A stretch of 64,000 nt of DNA, taken from an uncultured Alphaproteobacteria bacterium (lineage in GTDB: Bacteria > Pseudomonadota > Alphaproteobacteria > Micropepsales > Micropepsaceae). Under the pieces are notes generated by a model. That model was not told where the DNA came from. It saw only the letters and a program-made list of their open reading frames with translations, and did no database searches. Shown here one piece after another: positions 52,566-62,500 of the stretch. The DNA lies in contig CADEFU010000003.1 of the NCBI GenBank assembly GCA_902826695.1, positions 1 through 64,000 of the forward strand, in the 5' to 3' direction. Numbering within the stretch: position 1 is the first letter of the stretch; the number at the start of each line of letters is the position of its first letter. The translations under genes and the position numbers were made by a program.

Positions 52566-52650
52566 TAAAGTAGGCGCGCTCTGCCGGTGCTTGAGAAAGT
52601 CGCAATCGTCTTGGGCGGGGCGCTATACTGCTTTGCGAACGGAGAGATCG

Positions 52651-53370
52651 ATGATCACGAACAAGGACACCGGCACGAACATCAACGAAGTCGCCGCCGG
52701 GATATTCCGCATCAACACGCCGCTGAAGGAGGTGCTGGGCGGCTTTTCGTTCAACCAATATTTGGTCGTCGATGACGAGCCGCTGCTGTTCCACACCGGC
52801 CCGCGCCGTCTGTTCCCGTTCGTCCGCGAGGCCGTGCAATCCGCGATCCCGCTCGCGAAACTGAAATACGTGGCCTTCTCGCACTTCGAGGCCGACGAGT
52901 GCGGCGCGCTCAACGAATGGCTCGAGGCGGCACCCGTTGCGGTGCCCGTCTGCAGCACGGTGGGCGCCATGGTCTCGGTCAACGACGTAGCCGATCGCGC
53001 GGCGAAACCCATGGCGGACGGCGAACGCCTCGTCCTTGGCAAGAAAACGATGCGCTGGCTCGACGCGCCGCACCTGCCGCACGGCTGGGACTGCGGCTAC
53101 ATGTTTGAAGAGACGACGAAGACGCTGTTCTGCGGCGACCTTTTCACGCAAGGCGGCGCCGAGTCCCCGGCCCTCACCGAAGCCGACATCCTGGGGCCCA
53201 GCGAAGCGTTCCGCAAACCGCTCGACTATTACGCCCATACCCCGAACGCGCACGAGCAGTTCGAGCGCCTGGCCGCGACCGCACCCCGCACGCTCGCCTG
53301 CATGCACGGCTCGGCCTGGGCCGGCGACGGCGCCGCACTCCTGCGCGCCCTAGCGTCAGCCGTCGCCTGA
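52651..53370 (+). CDS. Metallo-beta-lactamase-fold (flavodiiron-like ODP) protein
   Basis: A 239-residue protein resembling the oxygen-binding di-iron domain of flavodiiron proteins. GGFSFNQYLVVDDEPLLFHTGPRRLFPFVREAV leads into H78-F-E80-A-D82 (the HxExD motif), LDAPHLPHGWDCGYMFEETTKTLFCGDLF gives a later His and the bridging Asp, and LACMHGSAW the last His. No flavodoxin domain is attached. It may be an O2/NO-related or hydrolytic enzyme. The ATG at 52651 follows GGAGAGATCG. It lies 85 bp after the carotenoid oxygenase gene. Confidence 0.85.
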   Translation: MITNKDTGTNINEVAAGIFRINTPLKEVLGGFSFNQYLVVDDEPLLFHTGPRRLFPFVREAVQSAIPLAKLKYVAFSHFEADECGALNEWLEAAPVAVPVCSTVGAMVSVNDVADRAAKPMADGERLVLGKKTMRWLDAPHLPHGWDCGYMFEETTKTLFCGDLFTQGGAESPALTEADILGPSEAFRKPLDYYAHTPNAHEQFERLAATAPRTLACMHGSAWAGDGAALLRALASAVA

Positions 53371-53401
53371 GCTTGCCAAAGCGCAAGCCGCACCGCTAAG
53401 C

Positions 53402-53435
53402 GTTGATCCGACAGCCATTCAAGCATCGGATCAAC
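53402..53435. promoter_or_regulatory. Perfect 10-bp inverted repeat before nitronate monooxygenase
   Basis: GTTGATCCGA (53402-53411) and TCGGATCAAC (53426-53435) are exact reverse complements, separated by 14 nt. The right arm ends 3 nt before the ATG at 53439. It could be an operator or an mRNA hairpin masking the start region, where no good ribosome-binding site is seen. Confidence 0.6.
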
Positions 53436-53438
53436 GAC

Positions 53439-54398
53439 ATGTCTCTGCCGCCCGTCCTTCAAAATCGTCTCTCGATCCCCGTCGTGGGCTCGCCGCTGTT
53501 CATCGTCTCCGGTCCCGAACTTGTCATCGCGCAGTGCAAGGCCGGCATCGTGGGATCATTCCCGGCGCTGAACGCGCGGCCCGCGGAGCTGCTCGACAAA
53601 TGGCTTGAGCGCATCAAGAACGAGCTCGACGATCATGAGCAGAAGACAGGCAAGAAGACGGCGCCCTTTGCCGTCAATCAAATCGTGCACCACTCGAACG
53701 ATCGCGTGATGCAAGACATGGCCATGTGCGTGAAGCACAAGGTGCCGATCATCATCACCAGCTTGCGCGCGCCCGCCGAAATCGTAAAGGCAGCGCACGG
53801 CTATGGCGGTGTCGTCTTCCACGACGTCATCAACATCCGCCACGCCAAGAAGGCGGCGGAGGAGGGCGTCGACGGCTTGATCCTGGTCTGCGCCGGCGCC
53901 GGCGGCCATGCGGGCACGCTCTCGCCGTTCGCGCTCGTACCCGAAGTACGCGCATGGTTCGACAAGACGATCCTGGTCTCAGGCTCGATCGCCAACGGCG
54001 CCAGCGTGCTGGCCGTGCAAGCGATGGGCGCGGACCTCGCCTATATCGGCACCCGCTTCATCGCGACGACCGAGGCAAATGCCGATCCGCGCTACAAGCA
54101 GATGCTCATCGACACGGCCGCGCACGACATCGTGTACTCGAACCTCTTCACCGGCGTGCACGGCAACTACCTGGCGCCTTCGATCACGGCGGCCGGCCTC
54201 GACCCGGCTAACCTCCCCGAAGCCGACAAGTCGAAAATGAACTTCGGCTCCGGCGGCAACATGGAAAAGAAAGCCTGGAAAGACATCTGGGGCGCAGGGC
54301 AGGGCGTGGGCCAGATCCAAGACATCGTGCCCGTGGCCGACGTGGTCGCGAAGCTGAAGCGCGAATACGAAGAGGCCAAGCGCAGACTTGCTGCCTAG
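53439..54398 (+). CDS. Nitronate monooxygenase (2-nitropropane dioxygenase-like)
   Basis: The product is 319 residues of the FMN-binding TIM-barrel nitronate monooxygenase family: IPVVGSPLFIVSGPELVIAQCKAGIVGSFPALN, the phosphate-binding VDGLILVCAGAGGHAGTLSPFALV, and ILVSGSIANGASVLAVQAMGADLAYIGTRF. It oxidises nitronates or related substrates with O2. The ATG at 53439 is used; the ORF could extend to 53403 but that part lies inside an inverted repeat. Plausibly in the TetR-controlled group, 68 bp after the MBL-fold gene. Confidence 0.93.
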   Translation: MSLPPVLQNRLSIPVVGSPLFIVSGPELVIAQCKAGIVGSFPALNARPAELLDKWLERIKNELDDHEQKTGKKTAPFAVNQIVHHSNDRVMQDMAMCVKHKVPIIITSLRAPAEIVKAAHGYGGVVFHDVINIRHAKKAAEEGVDGLILVCAGAGGHAGTLSPFALVPEVRAWFDKTILVSGSIANGASVLAVQAMGADLAYIGTRFIATTEANADPRYKQMLIDTAAHDIVYSNLFTGVHGNYLAPSITAAGLDPANLPEADKSKMNFGSGGNMEKKAWKDIWGAGQGVGQIQDIVPVADVVAKLKREYEEAKRRLAA

Positions 54399-54408
54399 CT
54401 GTCCGACC

Positions 54409-55254
54409 CTACCGCTGCGCCTGTCCAAGCGGCAGGTTCCGCCGCCTGAGTAACTCGACCGCGAGCAACAGCAGCGACGAGAAGATGATAAGCAGCGTCG
54501 CGACCGCAAGGATCGTCGGGCTGATCTGTTCGCGGATGCCGGACCACATCTGCTTCGGGATCGTGCGCTGCTCCGGCCCGCCGATGAAGAGCACGGTCAC
54601 GACCTCGTCGAACGACGCGGCGAACGCAAAGAGCGCGCCCGAAATCATCCCCGGCGCAACCAGCGGCAGCGTCACGCGGAAGAACGCGGTCATCGGATCG
54701 GCGCCCAAACTCAACGCCGCCTTGATCAAGTTCCGGTCAAATCCCGACAGCGTCGCGGTCATCGTGATCACGACGAACGGCACGCCCAACGTCGTGTGCG
54801 CCAGGATCAACCCCAAATGCGTCTGCGCCAGCCCGACGCTTGAGTAGAAGAAATACATCCCCGCCGCCGCGATCACGATCGGCACGACCAGCGGCGAGAT
54901 CAAAAGCGCCATGATGAGATCGCGGAACGGCAGGTTCGACCGTGCAAGCCCGACTGCCGCAAGCGTCCCCAAAATCGTCGCGAGCGCCGTAGACGCGATC
55001 GCGATGATCAGGCTGTTTACGATCGCCTCGCCCCACTGCGGGTTGTTGATGATGTCCTGATACCACCGCAGCGAATAGCCATCTGGGTTTAGCGACAACA
55101 TCTTCGGCGTGAACGTGAAGTAGGGCTCCGCGTTGAACGACAGCGGCACGATAATGAGCAGCGGCGCGAGCAGAAACGCGAGCACGAGATAGGCGTACCC
55201 GCGCGAAAAAACCTTCTCGAACTTCTCTTGCGGCGTGGGCTTGAGCGCGGTCAT
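54409..55254 (-). CDS. Polyamine-type ABC transporter permease (PotC-like)
   Basis: A 281-residue permease. Helix 1 is YLVLAFLLAPLLIIVPLSF, then SLRWYQDIINNPQWGEAIVNSLIIAIASTALATILGTLAAVGLAR, and the EAA loop SLGADPMTAFFRVTLPLVAPGMISGALFAFAASFDEVVTVLFIGGPEQRTIPKQMW, all typical of PotC. Last gene of a four-gene minus-strand operon. It starts 1 nt after the PotB-like gene stop. Confidence 0.92.
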   Translation of the reverse strand: MTALKPTPQEKFEKVFSRGYAYLVLAFLLAPLLIIVPLSFNAEPYFTFTPKMLSLNPDGYSLRWYQDIINNPQWGEAIVNSLIIAIASTALATILGTLAAVGLARSNLPFRDLIMALLISPLVVPIVIAAAGMYFFYSSVGLAQTHLGLILAHTTLGVPFVVITMTATLSGFDRNLIKAALSLGADPMTAFFRVTLPLVAPGMISGALFAFAASFDEVVTVLFIGGPEQRTIPKQMWSGIREQISPTILAVATLLIIFSSLLLLAVELLRRRNLPLGQAQR

Positions 55255-55255
55255 G

Positions 55256-56470
55256 TCAGCCGAGCCTCAACCGGTTGAGTCCGATCGCGCGCGCATAGAT
55301 GATGTAGAGCACCGTCACACAGGCGAGCAGTATCCCGCCAAGCGCGGCAGCCAGCCCCCAGTTCAACGATGTCTGCATATGGAACTGGATCATGTTCGAG
55401 ATCAGCTGCCCCGTCCGCCCGCCGACCAAGGCCGGCGTGATGTAATATCCAAGCGCCAGAATGAACACGAGCAACCCGCCGGCCGCCGCACCCGGCAACG
55501 TCATCGGAAAATACACCCGCCAAAACGCCGTCCAAGGCGTGGCGCCCAGCGACACGGCGGCTCGCGTCAACGCCGGCGGCACGGAGAGCATCACGCTGTA
55601 CGTCGGCAAAATCATAAACGGCAGCAGGATGTGCGTCATCGCAATCAGCGTGCCCGTCATATTGTGGATGAGCTCAAGCCGCGCCCCGTCGCCGCCCACA
55701 AACGCAAGGGCGTCGTTCACGATCCCGTTCGTTTGCAAGAGCGCAATCCACGATGTCGTCCGCACGAGCAGCGATGTCCAGAAAGGCAACAGCACAAGGA
55801 TCAACAGCAAATTCCGCGTGCGATCGCTTTGCTGCGAGATGAAGTAGGCGAGCGGATAACCCAGCACGAAACAAAGCACCGTCACCAGCAGCGCCACCCA
55901 CAGCGTGCGCTGAAGCATGAGGATGTAGACCTGCTCTTCTTCCGCGCGTGGGACCATCGTGCCGTCTGCTTTGCGCGTCTGATCCATCGCCGCTATGTAG
56001 TAGCTCGACGTCCGCGTCGCGCTCGCATGACGAATGACCCCCCACACCTCGGGATCGCTCCATTGCAAATCGACGGCGTTGAAAGCCTGCGCGTACGGCG
56101 GCGCGAACGTCTTGGCTTCGCGCGCCGTTTTCATGATCAGCGACCGCATGCCGGCGCGCTCGAAATTGAGCCGCGTGGCGATCTGGCCGACCGTACCAAG
56201 GCTTTGCGCTCGCGCCAGGTCGTCGGCAAGCGCCGCGATTGCCCCGAATGGCGGCCGGCCCTTGCCGTTCCAAGCCCGCAACGACTCCGCTGCGCGCGGA
56301 AGAAGTCGGTCGATCGTGGGATCGTCAATGCTGCGGTTCAGCATGTTGAAGATCGGCAGGAAGAACGTGATGGTCAAAAACGCCAGCAGCGGCAACACCA
56401 GCAAGAACGCCGCGCGCCGCCCGCTCTTGCCGGAGCGCTTGTACTGCTCGCTTAACGTCTCAGCCGCCAC
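55256..56470 (-). CDS. Polyamine-type ABC transporter permease (PotB-like), enlarged loop
   Basis: The product is 404 residues, well above E. coli PotB (~275). After helix 1 (AAFLLVLPLLAFLTITFFLPIFNML) comes an extra periplasmic stretch of about 150 residues (from SIDDPTIDRLLP to EEEQVYILML). Then come TLWVALLVTVLCFVLGYPLAYFIS, LLLILVLLPFWTSLLVRTTSWIALLQ and the coupling SLGATPWTAFWRVYFPMTLPGAAAG. It transports the ligand delivered by the neighbouring binding protein. The enlarged loop is also seen in some alphaproteobacterial homologues. Confidence 0.9.
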   Translation of the reverse strand: MAAETLSEQYKRSGKSGRRAAFLLVLPLLAFLTITFFLPIFNMLNRSIDDPTIDRLLPRAAESLRAWNGKGRPPFGAIAALADDLARAQSLGTVGQIATRLNFERAGMRSLIMKTAREAKTFAPPYAQAFNAVDLQWSDPEVWGVIRHASATRTSSYYIAAMDQTRKADGTMVPRAEEEQVYILMLQRTLWVALLVTVLCFVLGYPLAYFISQQSDRTRNLLLILVLLPFWTSLLVRTTSWIALLQTNGIVNDALAFVGGDGARLELIHNMTGTLIAMTHILLPFMILPTYSVMLSVPPALTRAAVSLGATPWTAFWRVYFPMTLPGAAAGGLLVFILALGYYITPALVGGRTGQLISNMIQFHMQTSLNWGLAAALGGILLACVTVLYIIYARAIGLNRLRLG

Positions 56471-56506
56471 AACGCTTAACCCCTCAATGTCCCCCGAACG
56501 CGCCCG

Positions 56507-57730
56507 CTACTTGGCGAGCCACGCGTTCCACCGCTGGTTCAGCTCTTCCTGATGGTCGGCCCACCACAAGAAGTCGATCTGCAACGCATTCGCGGAGTTT
56601 TCCGCCGCGTTCGGCATATGCGCCTTCATATCGACCTCAGGCTTTGCGCTGTACGTGCCGACAAGCGGCAACGATGAGCGGCGCGCCGGCCCATACGCAA
56701 TGTACTGCGCTTGATCGGCAAGGCGCTGCGTATCCGTCGCAAAGGCGATGAACTGCAAAGCCGCTTCGAGGTTCTTCGTGCCCTTGACGACAGAAAGCAC
56801 GTCAAGTTCCTGCAACTGCCCATCCCAAATGATCTTGAACGGCTTACCTTCGCCGATCTGCGCGTCAAAGATGCGCCCGTTATACGCCGTCGTCATCGTT
56901 ACCTGACCGTCGGCGAGCAGTTGCGGCGGTTGCGATCCCGGCGTCCACCAAATGACGTCGTTCTTGATCGTGTCGAGCTTCCTAAACGCCCGATCGACAC
57001 CTTCCTTCGTCGAAAGCGTCTCGTAGACCTTCTCGGCCGGCACGCCGTCCGCACGCAGCGCCATTTCAAGGTTGATCTTCGGGCTCGTCTTGCGAAGGCC
57101 GCGCTTGCCCGGGAAGTCCTTCACATTGAAGAAGTCCGCAAGCTTCGTCGGCTTCTTTAGTTCGAACTTCGTGTCGTCATAGGCGACGATGTGGCTGAAC
57201 ACGATCGTCGTCACCGCGCACGGCGTAATGCCGTTCGGGATGAAGTCCTGCACCGCGGGCGTTCCGTCCGGCGCCGCAGGAAGCATTCCCGCATCGATCT
57301 TCTCGAGAAGCCCCTCGTCGCAGGCGCGCTGCGCGTCGGCGAGTTCCATGTCCACAACGTCCCAGGTGACGTTCTTGGCGAGCACCATCGCTTTGATTTC
57401 CGCTACGCCGCCGCTGTAATCCTCGGATGTGATCTTCGCGCCCGTCTTCGCCGTGAACGGCTTGTGATAGGCCTCGATCTGGCTCTTCGTGTAGGCGCCG
57501 CCCCACGACACGACGACAAGCGACTTGCCGGCAAGCGAAGCGCCGCCTGCGGCTGGTGTGGGCGCTGGCGGCGTCGAACCGTCCGCGCTCGGCAACTGCA
57601 GATCCGACATCTCTTTGTCGAGATCGTTGACGGCGGTCTCTGAGCCCCGCCCGAGCATGAATAGCAGAACACCCGCCAAGATCACGATGGCGGCGGCGGC
57701 GGCGATGATGATTCCGGTCGTACGGCCCAT
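56507..57730 (-). CDS. Polyamine-type ABC substrate-binding protein, membrane-tethered
   Basis: A 407-residue PotD/DUF-type binding protein. The N-terminus (GIIIAAAAAIVILAGVLLFML, then GRGSE) lacks a clear signal-peptidase site and looks like an uncleaved anchor, followed by a ~40-residue Pro/Ala-rich linker. The binding domain starts LAGKSLVVVSWGGAYTKSQIEAYHKPFTAKTGAKI, with WDVVDMELADAQRACDEGLLEKID, and ends in FLWWADHQEELNQRWNAWLAK. The likely ligand is spermidine/putrescine or a related amine. The ATG at 57730 has GGTAGAGACCC before it. Confidence 0.9.
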   Translation of the reverse strand: MGRTTGIIIAAAAAIVILAGVLLFMLGRGSETAVNDLDKEMSDLQLPSADGSTPPAPTPAAGGASLAGKSLVVVSWGGAYTKSQIEAYHKPFTAKTGAKITSEDYSGGVAEIKAMVLAKNVTWDVVDMELADAQRACDEGLLEKIDAGMLPAAPDGTPAVQDFIPNGITPCAVTTIVFSHIVAYDDTKFELKKPTKLADFFNVKDFPGKRGLRKTSPKINLEMALRADGVPAEKVYETLSTKEGVDRAFRKLDTIKNDVIWWTPGSQPPQLLADGQVTMTTAYNGRIFDAQIGEGKPFKIIWDGQLQELDVLSVVKGTKNLEAALQFIAFATDTQRLADQAQYIAYGPARRSSLPLVGTYSAKPEVDMKAHMPNAAENSANALQIDFLWWADHQEELNQRWNAWLAK

Positions 57731-57824
57731 GGGTCTCTACCTTCGTCTCTCTATCTAGTTTCTTCTGCGTCTCCGGACGCGGCGATTGCCGGGCCCATCC
57801 ACATTCATTCGAATTTCGGCAAAC

Positions 57825-59429
57825 TCAGGACACAAATGCGCGTGCTGCGTTGGGTTCCCAAGACAGCGTCACCGCAACACCTTTCGACGGGAAGTTGGCG
57901 CCGCGCGCCGGCGCCTTGACGATGATCTCGTGCATCCCAGGTGCCGACAGTTTCACGCGCAGGTGGTCGCCGTGGAAGATGAAGTCCTCGATCATCGCTG
58001 GAATATGGTTGGCCCCCAGCGGCGCTTCCGACGCGATCGTCAAATGCTCCGGGCGCACGCACACGACGCCCGATTGGCCGACCGCATGACAGTTCCCGTT
58101 CGTGGCTTTGACCCGCGTGCCGCCGATCAGCTCCATCAAGCAACCGCCTTTGCCGTCGAAGTTCAAAACCTTGCCGGGCAGCGCATTGTTCTCGCCGATA
58201 AAGCCGGCCACAAACGCGTTCCCCGGATGGTCGTAGATATTCGTCGGCGTATCGAGTTGCTGGATGATCCCCTCATGGAACACCGCAATGCGATCCGACA
58301 GGGTCAGCGCCTCGCCTTGATCGTGGGTCACATAGACGACCGTCACACCAAGCTCGCGATGTAGCCGCTTCAGCTCGTACTGCATCTGCTCGCGCAAATG
58401 CTTGTCGAGCGCGCCAAGCGGCTCGTCCATCAGCACCAGCTCCGGATCGAACACCAATGCGCGCGCGACCGCGATCCGCTGTTGCTGCCCACCTGAAAGC
58501 TGCGCAGGTTTGCGCTTATCGAAGCCCGAGAGCTCGACCATGGCGAGCGCCTTCGCCACGCGCTCCTTGATCTCGGCGCGCGGCGTCTTGCGCACTTCGA
58601 GCGGGAACGCCAGGTTCTCCGCCACCGACATGTGCGGGAAGAGCGCGTAATTCTGAAACACGAAGCCGAGCCCACGCTTGTGCGGGGGTAGCGTCGTCAG
58701 CGACTGCCCGTTCAGCTGGATGTCGCCCGCCGTCGGCGTCTCAAAGCCGGCAAGCATCATGAGCGTCGTCGTCTTGCCTGACCCGGAGGGTCCAAGCAGC
58801 GTCAAGAACTCACCCTTCGCAATCTCGAGGTTCAAGTCCTTCACGACGAGCTGCACGCCGTCATACGTCTTCTTCACGCCGTGGAAGCGCACAAACGGAA
58901 CGGGCCCCGCGGCGGCCTCTTCGGCCGGCGGAAATTGCTCATCCTCAAGTGCCTGAACGGGCGCTGGCTCCGTCACCGTCTCAGGCGCCTTGTCGCGCGC
59001 CAGCGGCACGATCACCGGCCCACGGTCGGGCTCAGGGATATCGACACGCGCGACTTCCGCTTCGGGTTCCGCCACCGGAACCACCTCGCCCGCAATCTCG
59101 TTGTCGCTGTTCGCAACTTCCGGCTCGGGCGCCTTGGGCGCGTCAGCCTTCTTGCCGCCGAATCCAAATGCGGTGCCAAGCAGCGACGTACGCCGCGGCG
59201 CTAGCGCCACGCCGACGCGCGGCGGCTCTGCCTCTTCTTCGTCTTCAGCTTGTGGTTTCGGCGCTTCGGCGCTTGCCGGCGCATCGGCGTTTTCAGCCGC
59301 ATTCGTCACGTCAGCGTTCGTGCCCTCTTCGGACGGAGAATCACCGTCGGAAAGGCCGAGGAGGCGCGATCGAAGCGAAGAACCCTTCGTGGGGGCCTTC
59401 GGAGGCACATCTTTTGTGTCAGCTGCCAT
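57825..59429 (-). CDS. Polyamine-type ABC ATPase (PotA-like) with long N-terminal extension
   Basis: The product is 534 residues. Residues ~1-178 are a low-complexity acidic Ala/Pro/Glu-rich extension with no recognised domain. The ATPase follows: VRFHGVKKTYDGVQLVVKDLN, Walker A GPSGSGKTT (~213-221), Q-loop FVFQNYALFPHMSVAENLAF, signature LSGGQQQRIAVARAL, Walker B LVLMDEPLGALD and the H-loop VTHDQGEALTLSDRIAV. The C-terminal TOBE-like domain (GTRVKATNGNCHAVGQ, VCVRPEHLTI) is intact. First gene of the operon; the shorter ~350-residue form would be the usual PotA. The ATG at 59429 has no strong ribosome-binding site, so a later start inside the extension cannot be excluded. Confidence 0.88.
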   Translation of the reverse strand: MAADTKDVPPKAPTKGSSLRSRLLGLSDGDSPSEEGTNADVTNAAENADAPASAEAPKPQAEDEEEAEPPRVGVALAPRRTSLLGTAFGFGGKKADAPKAPEPEVANSDNEIAGEVVPVAEPEAEVARVDIPEPDRGPVIVPLARDKAPETVTEPAPVQALEDEQFPPAEEAAAGPVPFVRFHGVKKTYDGVQLVVKDLNLEIAKGEFLTLLGPSGSGKTTTLMMLAGFETPTAGDIQLNGQSLTTLPPHKRGLGFVFQNYALFPHMSVAENLAFPLEVRKTPRAEIKERVAKALAMVELSGFDKRKPAQLSGGQQQRIAVARALVFDPELVLMDEPLGALDKHLREQMQYELKRLHRELGVTVVYVTHDQGEALTLSDRIAVFHEGIIQQLDTPTNIYDHPGNAFVAGFIGENNALPGKVLNFDGKGGCLMELIGGTRVKATNGNCHAVGQSGVVCVRPEHLTIASEAPLGANHIPAMIEDFIFHGDHLRVKLSAPGMHEIIVKAPARGANFPSKGVAVTLSWEPNAARAFVS

Positions 59430-59536
59430 GGATACGACGGACGATTGCCTCGTTTCCCCCTACCTTTTTTCCCTACAGGCAGGTGCCGATCCTAGGGAAG
59501 CCGGGGGTTAATTGAAAGTGCCATCCTAATGGGCCC

Positions 59537-62500
59537 TCACTGGCCGAAAAGCCCCTTCAACACATCCTCAGGCTGGACTTTCCGCTTTGGCGCAGGCTTT
59601 TGCGGCTGCGCTGCACCCTCTTGTTGTGGGTTTGGTGGCACACCCTGTTCGTCTTGCGCGGCCGGAGGCGCCGGCGCGTCCTGCGGTTGAGGCTCCGCCG
59701 GCGGCGATTGCGGCTGAGGTGCCGGTGTCGGCTCTTGTGGTGCCGGTTGCGACGGCTGCGGCTGACCCTGCTGCGGCGTCTCCGGCTGTGGCACCGGCGG
59801 CTTCTTCTTCTTGCCGAACAACTCGTCTAGCCCGGTCTGGGTCTTCAAATCCTCCAGCGGATCACGCCCTTGCACGATCGAATCGATCACGCCGGTGGTG
59901 ACGCCCGTGAGGTCCGGCGAATAAGAGAGCTTGCTCCAGGGCCCCTTGATCTTGAACGGAATCCCGACCCCGCGCAGATCGCTCTTGCCGCCTTGCCCCT
60001 CCAGCGACCGAACCGCCCGCGGCTCAACCCGATAATTCAGCGCCTGGTTCCCGACATCCACGACCCCCGCCCCGGAAAGCCGCACAAACGGATTGAGCAG
60101 CTTCAAGTCCTCGTTCCGTCCAACCCCGTTTTGCACGATCAGCGAACCCGACAACTCGGCAAAGTCGGTCTTCGCCGCCGCCCCTGTCGCCGCCCCGGTT
60201 AGCACCGACTGAATCGTGCGCGCAATCTCGGCAAGGTTTGCGCCCTTGATCGCGCCGTCCTCGAACTTGATCTGCACCGTGCCATCGAGCGAACGCATCA
60301 TCGCTTGCTGCGACCGCCCCGCCGCAGCGAGCTTCAACGTGATGTTCCCGATCCCGCTCAGCCGGTTGAAGCCCGCCGCATCTGTCAGAAGCGGTTCTGC
60401 CCGAATGCCGGACAGCGCCAGATCGATCCCGACGTCCGGCGTGGCGCCCGCACCGTTGAGCGTGATCGTGCCCGTGCCGTTCCCGCCATAGAGCGCCATC
60501 TGCTTCAGAGCCGCGCGCAGCTTGCCCGCGCGCAGGTCGAAGTCGAGTGCACTACGTCCAATGCGCAAGCCACCCGCACTCAACGCATCAACCACGAACG
60601 CGAGATCGGCATCGACCGCACGCAGCGGCGCGAAGTCGATCGCGCTCTCGCTCCACGGCGGGATCGTACCGCCCGATCCGCGCGGTCCACCGCCACCCGT
60701 GTACTGATTGAGATCCAACCGGTCGAGCGCGAGGTTCGCCTTCGCATAAGTCCGCGCGCCGGTCGTCAGCGTTAGATCGCCCGACCCATTCATCCCGTCG
60801 AGCGATATCCGCGCGTTGTCGAACGCAATGCGCTGAGGTGTTGAATTCAATGCGCCGCTAATCGCCAGCGCCCCAAACCCTTGGCCCTCAGGAAGCTCGA
60901 TACCTGCGCGCGCCGCCAACTGCCGCGCCGAACTCGACCGAAGCGCGACCTTGCCTGCAACCTTGGCGCCGGCCGTCTCGAATACGCCTGTGAAGTTCGC
61001 GTTGAGCACGTCGCCATCAACCGTGAGCCGCGCGTCGTTGAACGCAATCCGTCCCGGCGTTGCGCTGAGCGCGCCTGTTACGGTCAGCGGCCCGAGCCCA
61101 CGCACGCCCGGCAACGCAAATCCAGTGCGTGCCGCCAACTCGCGCGCCGAACTCGACCGCAAATCGACGATCCCGGAAATCTTGCCGGTGCTGGTCTCAA
61201 GAATGCCGGTGAATCCCGTTCGCAAGACGTCGCCGTCGACGGCAAGGCGCGCATCCTTGAATGCGACGCGGCCCGTCGAGGTGCTGATCGTCCCGCTCAG
61301 CGTCATCGGCCCGAAGCCGCGCGTACCGGGCAGTGCCGCCCCAACGCGTCCCGCAAGCTGCCGCGCCGAATCCGACCGTGCGTCGATCGTGCCCGCAAGC
61401 CCGCCCGTCGCGGTATTCAAGGCGCCGGTGAACGTGGCTTCGAACCCTTTGCCGTCGACCGAGAACTTTGCCTTGTTGAAGGCAAGGCGTCCGGCCACAA
61501 AGCTGAACGGCCCGCTTACTGTAGCCGGCCCAAAGCCGTTGCTGCCCGGCAGCGCCGCGCCCGCCAGCTTCGCAAGTTCGCGCACCGACGCCGTGCGGCC
61601 CTCGACGACGCCGGCAATCCTGTTGTTCGTGGTATCGACGGTTCCCGTGAACGTCGCCTGCACCAATTCGCCACCGGCGGAGAACTTCGCGTCTTTGAGC
61701 GCGATCACGTCGGGCCGCACCGTGACCGAGCCCGAAACTTTGATCGCCCCGAACCGGTCGGCGTCGCCCGCGCTCGCACCGACCCAGGCCGCGAGCCGCT
61801 TCACCGACGAAGTGCCGAAATCCACCGTACCCGCCGCGACATTGCCCGCCGCGTCGAACGTGCCGTCGAACGCCGCCGTCATGACATCGCCGCCAGCTTT
61901 GAACTTAAGATCGCTCCTGCCCCCCGACGAAAGCGAGCGCGGATCGGCGATCGACGCGTCAATGTCGATCGCCTCCTTGTTCCATGTCAGTCCGCCGTCG
62001 ATCGTCATCGGCTCATCGAGACTCGGCAGCCGCACCACCACGTCGATCGCGTCGATCCGCTGCACGGTCCCCGACCGTGCGTCGCGATAGGTCAAGACGC
62101 CGTCGTCAATCCGGGCGTCCGCAAAGCTAATCTCGCCACCCGCCGCCGTCTTATCCGCGGGCGCCGCCGCCGCGGCTGTTCCCGTGTCGAACAGCCAGTT
62201 CCCGCGACCTGCTTTATCGATCTCAAGATTGATCACGGGCTTGACGAACCGAACTTCCGTCACGCGCAGCGACCCGGACAGCAGCGGCAACAACTCCGCC
62301 CCGATGATCATCGTGTCCATCGTCGCCATCTGCGGCTCGACCGCGCCGGCCGCATTCGCGAAGCTCACCTTCTCGACCCGAACCCCGAACGACGGCCAAA
62401 ACGAAAGCCGCAAGTCCCCGTCGATCTTGAGTTCACGCCCGGTCGCCGATCGCGCTTGGGCGATGATCTGCTCCTTGTAGACGCTGACCGGGATCAAGAA

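Noticed and set aside
51961-52650. N-terminal extension of the MBL-fold frame through the carotenoid oxygenase gene
   Set aside because: The extension is the +1 shadow of the oxygenase gene. The real start at 52651 has GGAGAGATCG before it.
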